DNA from: Peromyscus leucopus
Lineage: Eukaryota > Chordata > Mammalia > Rodentia > Cricetidae
Direction: 5' to 3'
NCBI RefSeq assembly: GCF_004664715.2
Contig: NC_051083.1
Location: forward strand, 113,608,347-113,672,346
Length of the DNA: 64,000 nucleotides
In this document: positions 20,360 to 31,400 of the stretch, piece after piece
How positions within the stretch are numbered: the first letter of the stretch is position 1
Layout: each line of letters opens with the position of its first letter
Translations under genes and position numbers: made by a program
Notes under the pieces: model-generated
The model's input: the letters and a program-made list of their open reading frames with translations, nothing else
What the model was told of the DNA's origin: nothing
Database searches by the model: none

Positions 20360-20785
20360 TAGCCAGCTGAGTGTGATGACTCACACCTCTACTTTCAGCC
20401 TTTGGGAGGCTGAGGCAGGGGTAGTGCCGTAAATTCAAGGCCAGCCTAGACTGTACAATGAGTTTCAGGTCAGCATGGGCTAAAGTAAGACCTCATCTCA
20501 AAAATATAAACACACATACAAAATCTACATAATTCACAAGTGGCCAAAACAAAATTATTGATTATATTTTGGCTGAGGCTATAGCCTAGTTGGTAGAGTG
20601 TTTGCCTGGTTTGCACAAAGCTCTGGGTTCCATCCTCAGCACTGCATAAAACAGATATGACATTGCATGCCTGTAATTCCAGAACTTGGGAGGAAGAACT
20701 AGGAGGATCAGAAATTCAAGGTAATTCTCAGCTACATATGAGTTTGAGGCCATCCTGAGCTACACAGTGATTCTCTGCTTCAATC
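20360..20785 (+). repeat. Proto-B1 then B4 SINE
   Basis: 20360-20505: 'GCTGAGTGTGATGACTCACACC ... GGGAGGCTGAGGCAGGGG ... CCTCATCTCAAAAATA'. 20572-20785: ID half (GCTGAGGCTATAGCCTAGTTGG ... AAGCTCTGGGTTCC) then B1-like half. Confidence 0.75.
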
Positions 20786-20854
20786 AACAGTAACAATGAA
20801 CAAATGGAAACATTCTCTCCTGCTCTATAGAATTTGCAATCTCTTCCTTTAAAA

Positions 20855-21218
20855 AGATAATTTTTGAGAAAGGGTCTCACTGTGTGGTCCTGCTGGCCTA
20901 TAACTTGCTTATGTAGACCAGGCTGCCTTTGACTTATAGACATCTGCCTGCCCCTGCCTCCTGAGATTTAAAGGCCTGTGCTGCCATATACCAGGTTTCA
21001 ATATCTGTCTTTCTTTCTTTTCCTTTTTCTCTTTCTCTCTGTTTCTATTTCTTTGGGGTGGGGTTTTTCCCAAGATGGGGTTTCTCTGTGCAACAACCCT
21101 GGCTGTCCTGGAACTTGCTCTGTAGACCAGGCTGGCCTCAGACTCAGAGTTCCTCTTGCCCCTGCTCCTCCCCCACCCCAAATGCTGGGATTAAAGGCGT
21201 GTGCCACCACTGTCGGCC
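20855..21218 (-). repeat. Two B1 SINEs
   Basis: 20855-20998 is diverged (GAGAAAGGGTCTCACTGTGTGG). 21005-21218 is better preserved with a TTCTTT-rich tail and 'GATTAAAGGCGTGTGCCACCACTG'. This is the last SINE before a long SINE-poor stretch. Confidence 0.8.
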
Positions 21219-22279
21219 TCAATGTCTTTCTTAGTGGAGCAGAAGGTCCTGGTGGGAAAGGACACTGTGCCTAGTCCTGAGTACAAAGGGATGCTCAACG
21301 CTGAACAGACATTTGAAGAGTATAAAAAAAAAAAACGGATAGGACAATTGAGTAACAACCACAAAATGTTTGATTGTGGTGAGGGGATTGCCTTTCCACT
21401 AGAATATGGGAAAGGATGTCATTTGGTCTGCAGCCTATTTTGTAATTTGGTCCCATTGCCCTAAGAAATCCAGCCAGCCACTTCTCAAAATAACATCTCT
21501 AGCCTTGAAGATGGCATTTTATAAATCAAGACCTAAAGCTGGTAGCTGTCATGTCCTCTTCTGCAGTGAAATTCACTCATGTTTGTAAGACCCCAACTTC
21601 TAGTACAGTTGGGGGTCGGCCAGAAGAAAGGCTGTAAGGTTCGAGAACTACGGGGTTCTTGGGGACCTTAATAAAACCCCTGTGGATAAATAGAGAGTAG
21701 AACATATTTTTGCAAATTAAGCAAGACATCAGATAAAGTAATTGATATGATTAAAATGTCAAGAAGAGAGGAGTAAGATATCCAAGGAATACCTGGCCTG
21801 CTCATAAGGACCTAGAGTCTGAATTTAGAGACCCTGTCTGGTTGGTCAATCCCAGAAAGGAATGTTAAGGCCACATGTGTGATGAGAGAGGAGGGCAATG
21901 CCAGGGCAGAGACTTAAGTGCCTTTGGGCCATACTCACTGAGTGGGTGGTCACCTTCTGTCCTTGTGGGGCAGGGGGACTGGGGACAGACAGGATATTGA
22001 CTTCATTTCCTCCTGGCCCGCACTTCCTCAATGGAAAAAGCAGGCCGGGCAACATTTTCATTGAATTGGTAGCACTTTGGAAAATTATAGCCAATTCCCA
22101 GTAATCAGCACCAACGAGGGGCCAGCAGTAGGGTCTGCAATTAGATAAAGAAAAATAGCCGTGTTTACAGTTCAATTTGTTTTAAAATGACAGATTTCCC
22201 TTTATAACTGTGGACCAATGAAGGTTCAACTAGAAGGGGTCTGTCTTTGCTCCAGCCCTTCTGCTCGCCTTCTCTCCAC
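21219..22279. other. Unique, SINE-free DNA
   Basis: No SINE or other classified repeat. The tone is that of conserved non-coding DNA, but conservation cannot be judged from one sequence. No coding exon is supported. Confidence 0.5.
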
Positions 22280-22610
22280 CTGTCCCTACATCCATCCTCG
22301 GTACTCCAGAACTCTTCTTAAGCCCTGCTCAAATGCTACCTCCTTCTAAAAAAACCTTCCTGTTCTGCTGTTGCCTCTCCGTTCTCCCTGTTCTCTCTGG
22401 CACTTGGTATAGCCCCATTCACAGGCAACTTTTTCTGCCTATCTGTGGCCCGTCTCTTTTCACAATGAAAGCTTCCAGAAGCCAGGCTGCAGTGTTTTGT
22501 CCATTTCTGCAAGTCCTTGCACTTAGCACTCTGCCTGGCACAGTTAAACTCCTACCCAAACCTTCGCTTGTTGTTGCTCAGTGAACCCTGGGTCTCATGT
22601 CCCAGTGGAC
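22280..22610 (+). repeat. L2 LINE 3' end (ancient)
   Basis: The L2 3' order is visible: 'TGCTCAAATGCTACCTCCTTC', 'GGCACTTGGTATAGCCCCATTCACAG', 'ATGAAAGCTTCCAGAAG' and 'CTTAGCACTCTGCCTGGCACAG'. No coding part remains. Confidence 0.75.
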
Positions 22611-22671
22611 TTGAGGGGTACTCTAAGGTCAGGGGGATTCCATATTCCAAGGGCCCGGAGGACACCCCCTA

Positions 22672-22708
22672 CTCGCGCGCGCGCCCCCCCGCACGCGCTC
22701 GCGCGCAG
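22672..22708. repeat. Alternating (CG)-rich purine-pyrimidine tract
   Basis: CGCGCGCGCG, then a C run, then CGCACGCGCTCGCGCGCAG. Retained CpG dinucleotides in an otherwise moderate-GC setting are unusual. Confidence 0.8.
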
Positions 22709-23064
22709 ATAACAGAGAATTGCCTATATTTTGCAAGCTAAAAAGGAGTGGTATTTACCGGGCCCAATTACAGCCCATTTTGTTGTTCTGGGAGTGGGAA
22801 GTGTCAAACCTAACCCAGTAGACAGTGTGATCGAGAAGAAGAAAGGGCTTCTTAGGCTGGCGAACAGACCCTGCAGTCCCCATTTGGTCACTGGGCCCCC
22901 TAAGTGTGAGACCAGAGAGTTGAGGTGAGGAGAAGGAAAAAGAGGGAGAAGGCCCGCGGCATGGAGCCCCTCCTTTCTGCTGTTACTGCTTTCACCTCTG
23001 GTCCCGGTGCCTCCATGCCGGCCTCCCTCTGGGCTCTTGGGCTCTTTGTTGGTCTGTCTGTCCG

Positions 23065-23092
23065 CTTTTTTTTCTCCTCCTCCTCCTTCTTC

Positions 23093-23181
<89 letters not shown>
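23065..23181. repeat. 117-nt pure pyrimidine tract with (TC)n
   Basis: Every base on the plus strand from 23065 to 23181 is C or T: a T run, then TCC/TTC triplets, then about 39 TC units (23104-23181). The complementary strand is an all-purine mirror repeat. Confidence 0.95.
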
Positions 23182-23184
<3 letters not shown>

Positions 23185-23700
23185 CACGTGACCGCCTGCT
23201 CGCAAAGGCTCCGATCACCTCTTCCTGAGGCAGCACCTTTCAGCTGGTAACAGGAGACAGTCAGTGTCGGAGGCAGGATGGGTTTCCTTCCTCCGCTTTT
23301 TTCCTCGGTGCGTTCTCCGGGTAGCTCTGGAGGCTTCTTGCTGCTTGATCTCCGGCCCTCCACCTCTCCAGCCTCTCCCAGCCCCCATAGTGCTCTCGCC
23401 CTCTCCATTCCCCTCCCCCGCGGGCCCTCCCTAGGCAGCCAGCCCCCTTTGGGGAGAAGGCTTTTGCGCAGGGGATAGATAAAAGGGCCTGCACCGACTC
23501 CGGAGCACCCCTTTGCAGCGACCCACCACGTGGGCCCTCCCTCCTCACAACGGGCAGCCTTCTCGTTCTCTTCCCCAGCCAGAGGACAGGAGTTCAGTCC
23601 TTCTGGCAACCTTTCTGGCCCGGTTCGCGCCAATTGCCCTGCCTTGGGTGCCGAGCCTCTGGGTGCTTCGAATACCAAAGAATGCTTAGAGCGCTGGTCC
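23185..23700. promoter_or_regulatory. GC-rich promoter-like segment
   Basis: GC-rich with scattered CpG and no SINE. It contains a TATA-like GATAAAAGGG at 23478-23487 and a palindromic E-box CACGTG at 23527-23532, 40 bp downstream on the plus strand. Both would fit a plus-strand start near 23510. No exon with a convincing donor follows, so it may be a non-coding RNA start, an enhancer or nothing. Confidence 0.45.
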
Positions 23701-23939
23701 TGGGAGATGCTCCTGAATGCAGAAGCAGCTCACTTGGTTCCTCAGGCTGGAAAATATCTGGCTTAAGGGAGGAGACTCGGGCTCCAGTTTCAGAACGCTC
23801 CTAGTCCTGGGTGGGGAGGCTTGGGGAGGGTGTGTGACAGTATCTCCAGCCTCAGGAGCCTTGAGTCTGATGGGAGATACGTACTGTGTCTCCACGTTGC
23901 AGTCCTAACCGAATAAGGATGAATTCAAAAGTGAGATGA

Positions 23940-24098
23940 CTGAATAGCGACCCATTCCTGTAATCCCAGATCACAGAGGTTGAGACAGGTAGATCGAGTT
24001 CCAGGCCAAGCTGAGCTACATAGCAAGACCCTGTGTTTAATAACAATGATACTACTACTAATAATAATAATAACAATAATAATAATAATAACTATAAC
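23940..24098 (+). repeat. B1 relic with (TAA)n tail
   Basis: 'CATTCCTGTAATCCCAG ... CTACATAGCAAGACCCTGTG', then ACTACTAATAATAATAACAATAATAATAATAATAA. Confidence 0.75.
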
Positions 24099-24739
24099 TG
24101 GGATGAAAATGTCTTGTAAAATGAGAGCCGAACCTATGTATTGGTGAACTCTTGGCAAAACCATATATTGTGTTTTCCTGACAATATGCCCAGCACTTAC
24201 TGAGGTAGCCTACTTCAACCTACCACTAGTGATCATCACTTGAACCCACTACCACAATTTGGAATCAAAACTGAACTCCCGTTATGTAGATGGGTAAAAT
24301 TTTAATCAAGTGCATCATCAGGCAAAAGCATTTCCACAGCTGCTTCTCTGTAAATGGAAGCTCTTAGATTGGAGGCTACTGCCAGGGTGCTTACCTGGCA
24401 CTACATGACAGTAGTAGGCATTTTAGATACTATGGTGGAACTATTTATCTGAGACACACAAGCAGCTGGCCACTTAATGCTATTTTAGTCAATAAAACTA
24501 AGTCCCCTCAGGGGATATTGCCTGTAGCCACAGCTACACTTACTCTACATTGGGGCATATCCCTGGCCAATCCCATATCAAATGACCCAAATGCTGTATG
24601 GGGAAGGGTGCCAGAAGGAATTCCATCTCTCCAGGATTGTGGGGAGAGAAGTGCCCTGGGCCTGATATGTACCAAATAGAATAGTACTTTTTGCAACAAA
24701 AACTAATAAAAATGGTCACCACGGCTATTTTTTGACCTC
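24099..24739. other. Unique DNA
   Basis: Nothing classified; no coding support. Confidence 0.4.
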
Positions 24740-24915
24740 TTCCAAAGTGCCAAGTGTATAGCACCTATTATATTGAATCAAACAACAGTCTCATATGGTA
24801 GGTACTATTATTGTCCCTCTTTGGCTGACTAATAGCAAAGCTGAGTTTTGAATCCAGGTCTAGCCAATGCCCAGCTCCAGGTGTTTAACCATTATACTAT
24901 CCTATCTGTTTCTTA
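24740..24915 (-). repeat. MIR SINE
   Basis: 'TATGGTAGGTACTATTATTGTCCC', 'GAGTTTTGAATCCAGGTCTAGCC' and 'TTAACCATTATACTATCC' follow the reversed MIR order. Confidence 0.75.
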
Positions 24916-25002
24916 CATGGAATGATTCTAAGACTCTCCTAGAAGGAATATCATGAGTTGGGGGAATTTTCTGGAAACTGGCTATTTAAAATATGTTCAG
25001 TA

Positions 25003-25165
25003 AGCTGGGTGGAAGTGGTGCAAGCCTTTAATCCCAGCACTCGGGAGGCAGAGGCAGGTGGATCTCAGTGAGTTCGAGGCCAGCCTGGGCTACAGAGTGA
25101 GTTCCAGGAAAGACTCCAAAGCTATACAGAGAAACCATGCCTCAAAAATAAATAAAATAAAGTGT
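25003..25165 (+). repeat. B1 SINE
   Basis: 'GCTGGGTGGAAGTGGTGCAAGCC' to 'AAACCATGCCTC', with an (AAAT)n-like tail. 'TGTTCAGT' lies on both sides (TATGTTCAGTA before, GTGTTCAGTG after). It is an isolated SINE in a poor region. Confidence 0.9.
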
Positions 25166-26115
25166 GTTCAGTGGAGGAGGGCACAGGGGACAAAGTAATC
25201 TTGCTGGCTCTTTAAATGTCATAAATCTTCTAATGAAAGTCCAGACTCCTAGATTCCTAACCTAGACATTCTACCTGCCCAGGCCCAGAGAAGTCATCCC
25301 ACGTCTGGTTTCTGTCTTCTGGGTAGTAGTGAGGTTTGTAGGATGCCAGGCCCCGGGTGAGCTTCTGGGAGGCAGTGTTGTGAGGATAGGCTTGATAATA
25401 GACCCCCACTGCCCTACCCCCAGTCTTCCCCAAAGGGAGGACAAATAGGTCCATTGATTGGAAACTTTCCCAAAGGGCATTAGAGTAATGACTCTAGACT
25501 GTGTGATGCCCACACCCCCTTTGACCTCCTGACTGACCCCTGCCCTGGGAAGTTCCAAAGGCCACAAATCTCAGTTGCTTGTGGGCCATGTGGTTTGTAG
25601 CTGCTTGTAGTTTTGGAGGGGTCCGGGAAACGAGGATGGGGGACACTGCTTCTCACTGTGCTGGGTTTTCAAGAGAACTAGCGAAGGGAAGGCAGGGCCC
25701 CTTCCAAATCCTGCCAAGACACACTGCAACTACTAATATGGGCTCCATCATTTATTTTTGAAAGCAGCAGGGCTCTGTGCTTATTTGCATAACTGTTTTC
25801 ACTGCCTGCCATATATTGGGTTGGGAGAAGGGTACCAAGACCCAGAACAACATGCATAACAGATTTGTAACTAGGCAGCTTCCTCCTGCCTCTGAATGTG
25901 TACTCTAACCAAGCAAACATGGCCACTCACCCTCTGTGCTTACTTTCAAAAGTCCCCCAAGGTGCAAAGCCCACCATCCAGGCTATGTGGCAGTTCTTAC
26001 CTTGAAAAGAGTCCTTCCAAGCCAGGTGTGTAGGTGGATAGGTAGATAAGGCAGCAATTTGACCAAGAAAAGCTTGGAGGTCTAAACTCCTAATTTCTAG
26101 CATTAGAAAAAGAAA
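25166..26115. other. Unique DNA with octamer motif
   Basis: A perfect octamer ATTTGCAT lies at 25783-25790, followed by a possible MYB half-site (AACTG). No gene was identified. The region could be regulatory, but that is inference from one motif. Confidence 0.35.
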
Positions 26116-26119
26116 CATA

Positions 26120-26621
26120 CATTGAGTGCTTTCTATATGCCAGCACTATTGTGGTCACTAAGCTGAGATGTCAAGACCATCTCCATCATTTGAATACTCA
26201 TGACCTAACACAGGTGACAGAAACAATAAAATATGCCACCAAAACTAAAGTAACAGAGGATTAATAAAGTAACACTCAGCCATTTGAAGTGGGGATCTAG
26301 AGAGACTGGGTGGGGAATATGGCTGCTTAATCTGATCCTAAGCATCAACCCCATTCCTATTTTTAAACCACGTTTTAATATCTATAACTATCTTCCTGTG
26401 TGAGCTCAGCAAGAGATTAAACCCTTTGGGTGGCCTCAGTTTCTTAACTTTCAAAATGGGAGCAATAGACTGAGTGAGGTTGCTTCCATTTAAAATCTGG
26501 AGTTTGAGGAGCTCAAGTTCAAGGCCAATCTGGGATCCGTGGTGAATTCCAGACCAGCTGGAGTTACAAAGCAAGACTCTAAATACATACATACATACAT
26601 ACATACATACATACATACATA
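26120..26621. repeat. MIR fragment, B1 fragment and (CATA)n
   Basis: 26120-26180 (TTGAGTGCTTTCTATATGCCAGCACTATTG) is MIR/L2-like. 26490-26580 is a B1 3' piece. It ends in about ten CATA units (26583-26621). Confidence 0.7.
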
Positions 26622-26847
26622 AACAAACAAATAGAAAAATAAAACAGGCGGGCAGTAATATGTGAAGCAGCCCCCTGTATCTTATTTTGCCTGGCCCCAT
26701 ATTCAACATCTATCCCTGAAGTGAGTTGAGGGAAAGCATACCACCAATTTCCTTAAGATTCCAAGTAAACATTTTGCAGAGCTAAAGAGTAAGGAAAATT
26801 GAGATTGAGAGGGTGACAGGAGTTACAAGGGAGGTTCGGTTGTGCGC

Positions 26848-26849
<2 letters not shown>

Positions 26850-26893
<44 letters not shown>
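26850..26893. repeat. (GT)n microsatellite
   Basis: About 21 GT units, free-standing and not inside a recognisable B3. Confidence 0.95.
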
Positions 26894-26894
<1 letters not shown>

Positions 26895-27299
26895 TCCCAA
26901 AGGAAGACAAGAGGTAGAGTTCCGAGTTAAACTTCTCTTCTGATACATTGTTATGTATCAAATCATCCTCCCCAAACCTTTTCTCTTTCCCAATGGTGAG
27001 GCAACAAACCTCGGCAATCTATCTTGAAGACCAGGGAGCCGGGAACGGAGCTGCCCTTTTCGACCTCTTCCCCTCATTGATTGGCATCGCCTTCATTTCT
27101 CTAAGGAGTCCAGTGGAGCATTTGCCTGCATTTTTTCTGTTATTAAATTCCAAACCCACTTTGGGGGAGAAGACTGCCAGCTGCATTAAGTTTTGTCCCC
27201 GCTGAGCAAGGATAGACTTCCTTTTACTGGCCCTAAACTACTCCCTTTGGAGCTTTAGCGGGGCTAGAGAGCTCCGGTCCTGGACAGGGCCAAGCAGGC

Positions 27300-27760
27300 T
27301 GCCCTGCCCCTTCAGGATTTCCTGCACTTGGCAAGGCGAGGTCGGCTCGAACTTCGGCCTGCGAAGAAAGCAACTCCGCTTCCCTTTAAAAAGCAGAAAC
27401 TCCTAGCCCACGCCCACGCCCACGCCCCTCGGGCTCCCCCCACCCCGCTCAGGCTCCTCCCACAGCCCTCGGTGTTGGGGGCCTCCCAGCCACCTGCCCG
27501 ATGCCCATCCCACGAGCTAAGCGTGACCGCGGGAGAAGGAAGCGGAGCTCGCGCCCACACCGGCCCGGTGCCGGCTGCTGCGAGCAGCTCGCCTACTCCG
27601 GCCGTCTGCGCTTACCCAGCATGCACTTCCAGGCCCTGAGCTATCTCGGAGCCGCAGCCCTTAGGGTCAGAGCGGCCTGAAGAAACAGGAAGTTTGGGAC
27701 GGTCTTCGTCTTGGGGCCCACGGCAGGCCCTTCTCTCAGTGCTGCCTGTCTCCCCCACCC
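27300..27760. promoter_or_regulatory. Small CpG-rich promoter-like segment
   Basis: A local CpG peak. It has a KLF/Sp-like repeat of CACGCCC at 27409-27430, preceded by CCCTTTAAAAAGCAG (27382-27396). On the minus strand there is a good donor: exon ending at 27616 and intron starting GTAAGCGC. That suggests a minus-strand non-coding first exon within roughly 27617-27720. No protein is proposed. Confidence 0.45.
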
Positions 27761-28779
27761 CACCCCCAACCCGCCCTCTCCCTTTGGCGCACTTCCCTGG
27801 GGTCCATTTCGGGGGCTGGCCTGAACTCCAAAAATCCAGATGTGTTAGGGGGTCATTCAAGGCACAATCCCAGGGTTCTCTTCGTGGTAGCATCCTTAGG
27901 CTTTACAGATCGAGGGATGTACAGGATGGGGGAGAGAATGCTCTGGTCCTGATAAAGTAGTAGTCCCGAGGGTGGGGAAGGGCAGAGGCGTTTTGGGTGA
28001 GGGTAGGGACTGAAGATTCATTTTCCACGGGTCATCTCTTGGGTGAATAGGGCAATGGTTAGAACTTGCTGCAGAATCCAGAGACTGTCCCTCCAGCCCT
28101 CCTTCGAGTAATAGTTAGCTTCCCTCTAACCTGTCCTCCATACTAACTAGAGCCTCCCTAGCCTATCGGGGACCATCTCACAATTCAGCACTGCCATTCA
28201 CTAGGCGTGCCTGGCAAGTTAGAGGGGATCCCTGAAGCAGCCCTATTCTTAGTGCAGAGAACACAAAAGACGTGCTCATTGAAGATGATCTCCATCTACA
28301 CACTATTTGGACAGGCAGGAAGGACTGGATTCTCAGTCCCTGGGCCTCCCTCTCAGTCCCCACCCCTACCTCCATATTAGCTAAACTGGTGACACAAACA
28401 ACCTCAATTGTCACCACTATCCCCGACCTGAGCTTCTCTCTGACTTAGAGCTGAGAGGGGTATGAGTGGCAGTTGGTCCCAGTGAGCTGTTTTGATACCA
28501 GCATGCCATTTGGCCAATCCCTTTCTGGTTGTGCAGAGAAGCCATTTGTGCAGACACAGTGGTTCTCTTCCCATAGCCTCATTCTTCCAGCCGGGACTTC
28601 TTCCTTGCTCATTAGAAGTTTCCAGGTTCTCATGGGTGATTTCCACTCTGAAACTTCGTAGCTTTGTTGAGAGGAGGTGGCTAGGGTGTGACAAAGGCAC
28701 AAGTCTTAATGGTTTGAAAGTAGGAGTGTGAAGGGAATAACTCAGGAGTTGTAGAATGGTTATAAAGTGAAACTGTCAC
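27761..28779. other. Unique, SINE-free DNA
   Basis: No classified repeat. Open frames on both strands around 28400-28700 lack start and splice support. Confidence 0.4.
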
Positions 28780-29030
28780 AGGCATAGTTTTGGCCCCAGA
28801 TACCCCTGGGTAGAATTAATTGGTCCTTTCTCTGTGTTCCAATAATGAAGTCTTTATACCTCTATTATCACACTGTATTGTAATTATTTGTTTATGTGTT
28901 TGTCTGTCCCATAGAAGGTGAGCTCCTGGAGGGCAGAAACCATACCTTATTTATCTATATCTCTGCAGTTCCCTGCTAGTGAGTACCTAGATTGCAAAGG
29001 GCTGTTGAATAAATGAAGTAGAAATGGACG
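28780..29030 (+). repeat. L2 LINE 3' end (ancient)
   Basis: 'TTGTAATTATTTGTTTATGTGTTTGTCTGTCCC', 'AGGTGAGCTCCTGGAGGGCAGAAACC' and 'GGGCTGTTGAATAAATGAAG' reproduce the L2 terminal region, including the AATAAATG end. Confidence 0.85.
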
Positions 29031-30204
29031 GGATTCTATTAGATGGAAGACTCTTGTTTATCTCTCCTATTCTTTGATGCAACTTAAACATGCATCCATG
29101 GATACACTCACTGATATAAACGCACACACAGCTGACACACAAGAACCAATACACCACACTGTATGGTGTCAGTATAAGAGCACTCCTTGTAAAGTAAGCA
29201 GATGCTACCTCACATCAAGTAACTGGCCTTTTAAAAGTCCAGTCTTCAAACCTAACCATCTGACAAGTCAACAGCCAGCAGTCACAACTGCTTTGGCTGA
29301 TATTTTTCTGTTGGCCTGACTTTTAAAGTAGCTACAACTCAAAGTGTCAAAACACTGAACATCAGAGCCAGAAGGACTTTCTGAGAAGCTCTAGGAAAAT
29401 CTCTTTTGCAGATGAGAAGTTTCTCAATCCAAAGTCAGGCTGGAACTGAAATATCAGTCCTATGTTCTCCATACCCAGAGTATACACATGTATGACACAC
29501 GTTTGTATGTAGACACTGCCCAGAATCTGCATTCCGGGCTGCTGACATTCATAACTGTAGATATATCTGAAACCTGTGCCATCATCACACAGGATCTACC
29601 AAGTAAGAATGGTCTCGTCTCATCTGAGTGTAGGAGGAGGACCGGCTCTTGCAGATCAAAGAAGGGAGGGCAGGGGTCATCTGGGCCAGGCAGCCCTTGC
29701 CAGAGTGCAAAGGGGATAAAGAAGCCTACAGGTCAGGTTTGCAGCTGTCACTGAGTGTGCTTGGTTTGCCCAGCTCCCCTCTGTGCCCCCACCCCACCCC
29801 CTCTGCCCCTGTCTGCAGAGGGTGAAAGAGAAAACATTCTCTGCTCATTCCAGCGAGCATGCACATGCTGCCTGTGAGGTATGTGAGTGAGGAGCGAACT
29901 TCCAGCTGCTGTCTTACACTTGGAGGCCCTGACAGGCCAACCCCTCCCCCCAAATAAAACTCTTTACCCACCACTACTGGCCTTTCTTCGCATGGTGACA
30001 GGCAAGAAGACAGCACGACATTACTTCCCTCCAACTCCTCAGGAATTTTTTTCTTTCAGAACCAATTCCAGCTGGGAAGTCTACACAGGCTTAACCCTTA
30101 CCTGTGTGTGAGAGCCTCTTGCAGCCTGCTCCATGCGATGGTCTGTACCCTCATCACTGGGGCCTGTTCATATTTCCCCATTGGAGTCCTCTCATCTCTA
30201 GCCC
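29031..30204. other. Unique DNA
   Basis: No classified repeat except a weak old-repeat patch near 29340-29460. GC-richer at 29620-29960. No coding exon supported. Confidence 0.4.
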
Positions 30205-30382
30205 ATAAAATGCCATTATCTGTTCCTTGCTTTTGCATAGTGCTTTACAGCTGTCTTTCGAGACAGAGTTTCTCTGTGTAGTTTTGGTGCCTGTCCTGGA
30301 TCTCGCTCTGTAGACCAGGCTGGCCTCAGACTCACAGAGATCTGCCTGCCTCTGCCTCCCTGAGTGCTGGGATTAAAGGCGT

Positions 30383-30420
<38 letters not shown>

Positions 30421-30640
30421 TCCTGGGAAATTTACAGCTTTCAAAGCACTTTCCTATACATGTCTTACTTCACGTTTGTCACAATCTCTAAGGCAAGTGT
30501 TAGTAGCTTCATTTCAGTTAGAAAGATAAGCAAGCTGCCCAAGGTCACATAACTAACATGTGAGGGTGGGACAGAAGTATGCCTTCATCTTTGCTACAAA
30601 GTACATAATATCTCAACCACTCAGCCATTCAGCTGTCTGG
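30205..30640 (-). repeat. MIR SINE split by a B1
   Basis: After the B1, 'AAGCTGCCCAAGGTCACATAACTAACATGTGAGG' is a clear reversed MIR core. The left half precedes 30252. 'TTTACAGCT' is duplicated on both sides of the B1. Confidence 0.85.
30252..30427 (-). repeat. B1 SINE with (GCC)n head
   Basis: Minus-strand B1 from 'TCGAGACAGAGTTTCTCTG' to 'TTAAAGGCGTGCGCC', then about 11 GCC units (30384-30418), CACC and target duplication. The expanded unit is GCC, not the CCA seen at 12406. Confidence 0.92.
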
Positions 30641-31149
30641 CTCCTTAAGAGGAGTTGAAGGGAGTGTCATCCTTTATTCTTTGACAATTTCAGGATGTCT
30701 TAAGGAGAACATCCTTTGTACTCATATGGCATTGGAAGGCCTGAGTAGTCAGAGAGCATACAAACGGATAGTGGATGCTGGAAGTTCCAGGTAAGGAGGA
30801 GGTGTGTTTGCATACTGATGTTGTGCACCACCAGGGTCTTCAGTAACACTCATCTTTTGCCTCTCTTCTGCACTCTAAATTGCTCAGGACAATGGTCCTG
30901 GTCTAGATCAACTCTTCATGTAGACCCTGGCTCTCCAGTCGGCCAGTTAGCATGATTAGAGCTGAAGACTAAAGTTAATATTGGTACTCGTTATATACAG
31001 ATCAAAGACACTATGATCTAGATCTTTCCTTGCAGGGACAAGTTATGCCAATAGAATGCCTCCTGCCCCTTTAGTTCTGGCAGGCTCAAACAGAGGGCAC
31101 CCTCTCCAGTCCTTTTAGGAATCTTAGCTGATTTCCCTTAAAGGCGGGC
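30641..31149. other. Unique DNA
   Basis: Nothing recognised. Confidence 0.4.
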
Positions 31150-31400
31150 TGCTAGGCAGGGCTTTCCGCCCCTGCCAAACTCCCTCACTGTACCTGGGCC
31201 CCGCCCTGACTGTCCTCAGGGGCGGAGCCAGCCCTAGGGCAAGCTAGGGCAGGAAGTGGTTGCAGTTACACACTCCTGCCCCTACCGGGAGCGACACTGC
31301 TAACTGGACTAGCCCCAGTCGTCCAGGACAGGGCTGGAAGAGAGTTTGGCGAGGGGGGCGGGGGGAGAATGGGCGGGGTGGCTCCTAGGCTAGAATTAAT
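31150..31400. promoter_or_regulatory. Small GC-rich segment
   Basis: CCCCGCCC/GGGGCGGAG boxes, an ETS/RUNX-like AGGAAGTGGTTGC near 31251-31263 and a G-rich run at 31350-31378. Could be a weak promoter or enhancer; no exon seen. Confidence 0.35.

Noticed and set aside
22724..23236. 170-codon minus frame with long Arg-Glu repeats
   Set aside because: It is simply translation of the (TC)n tract.
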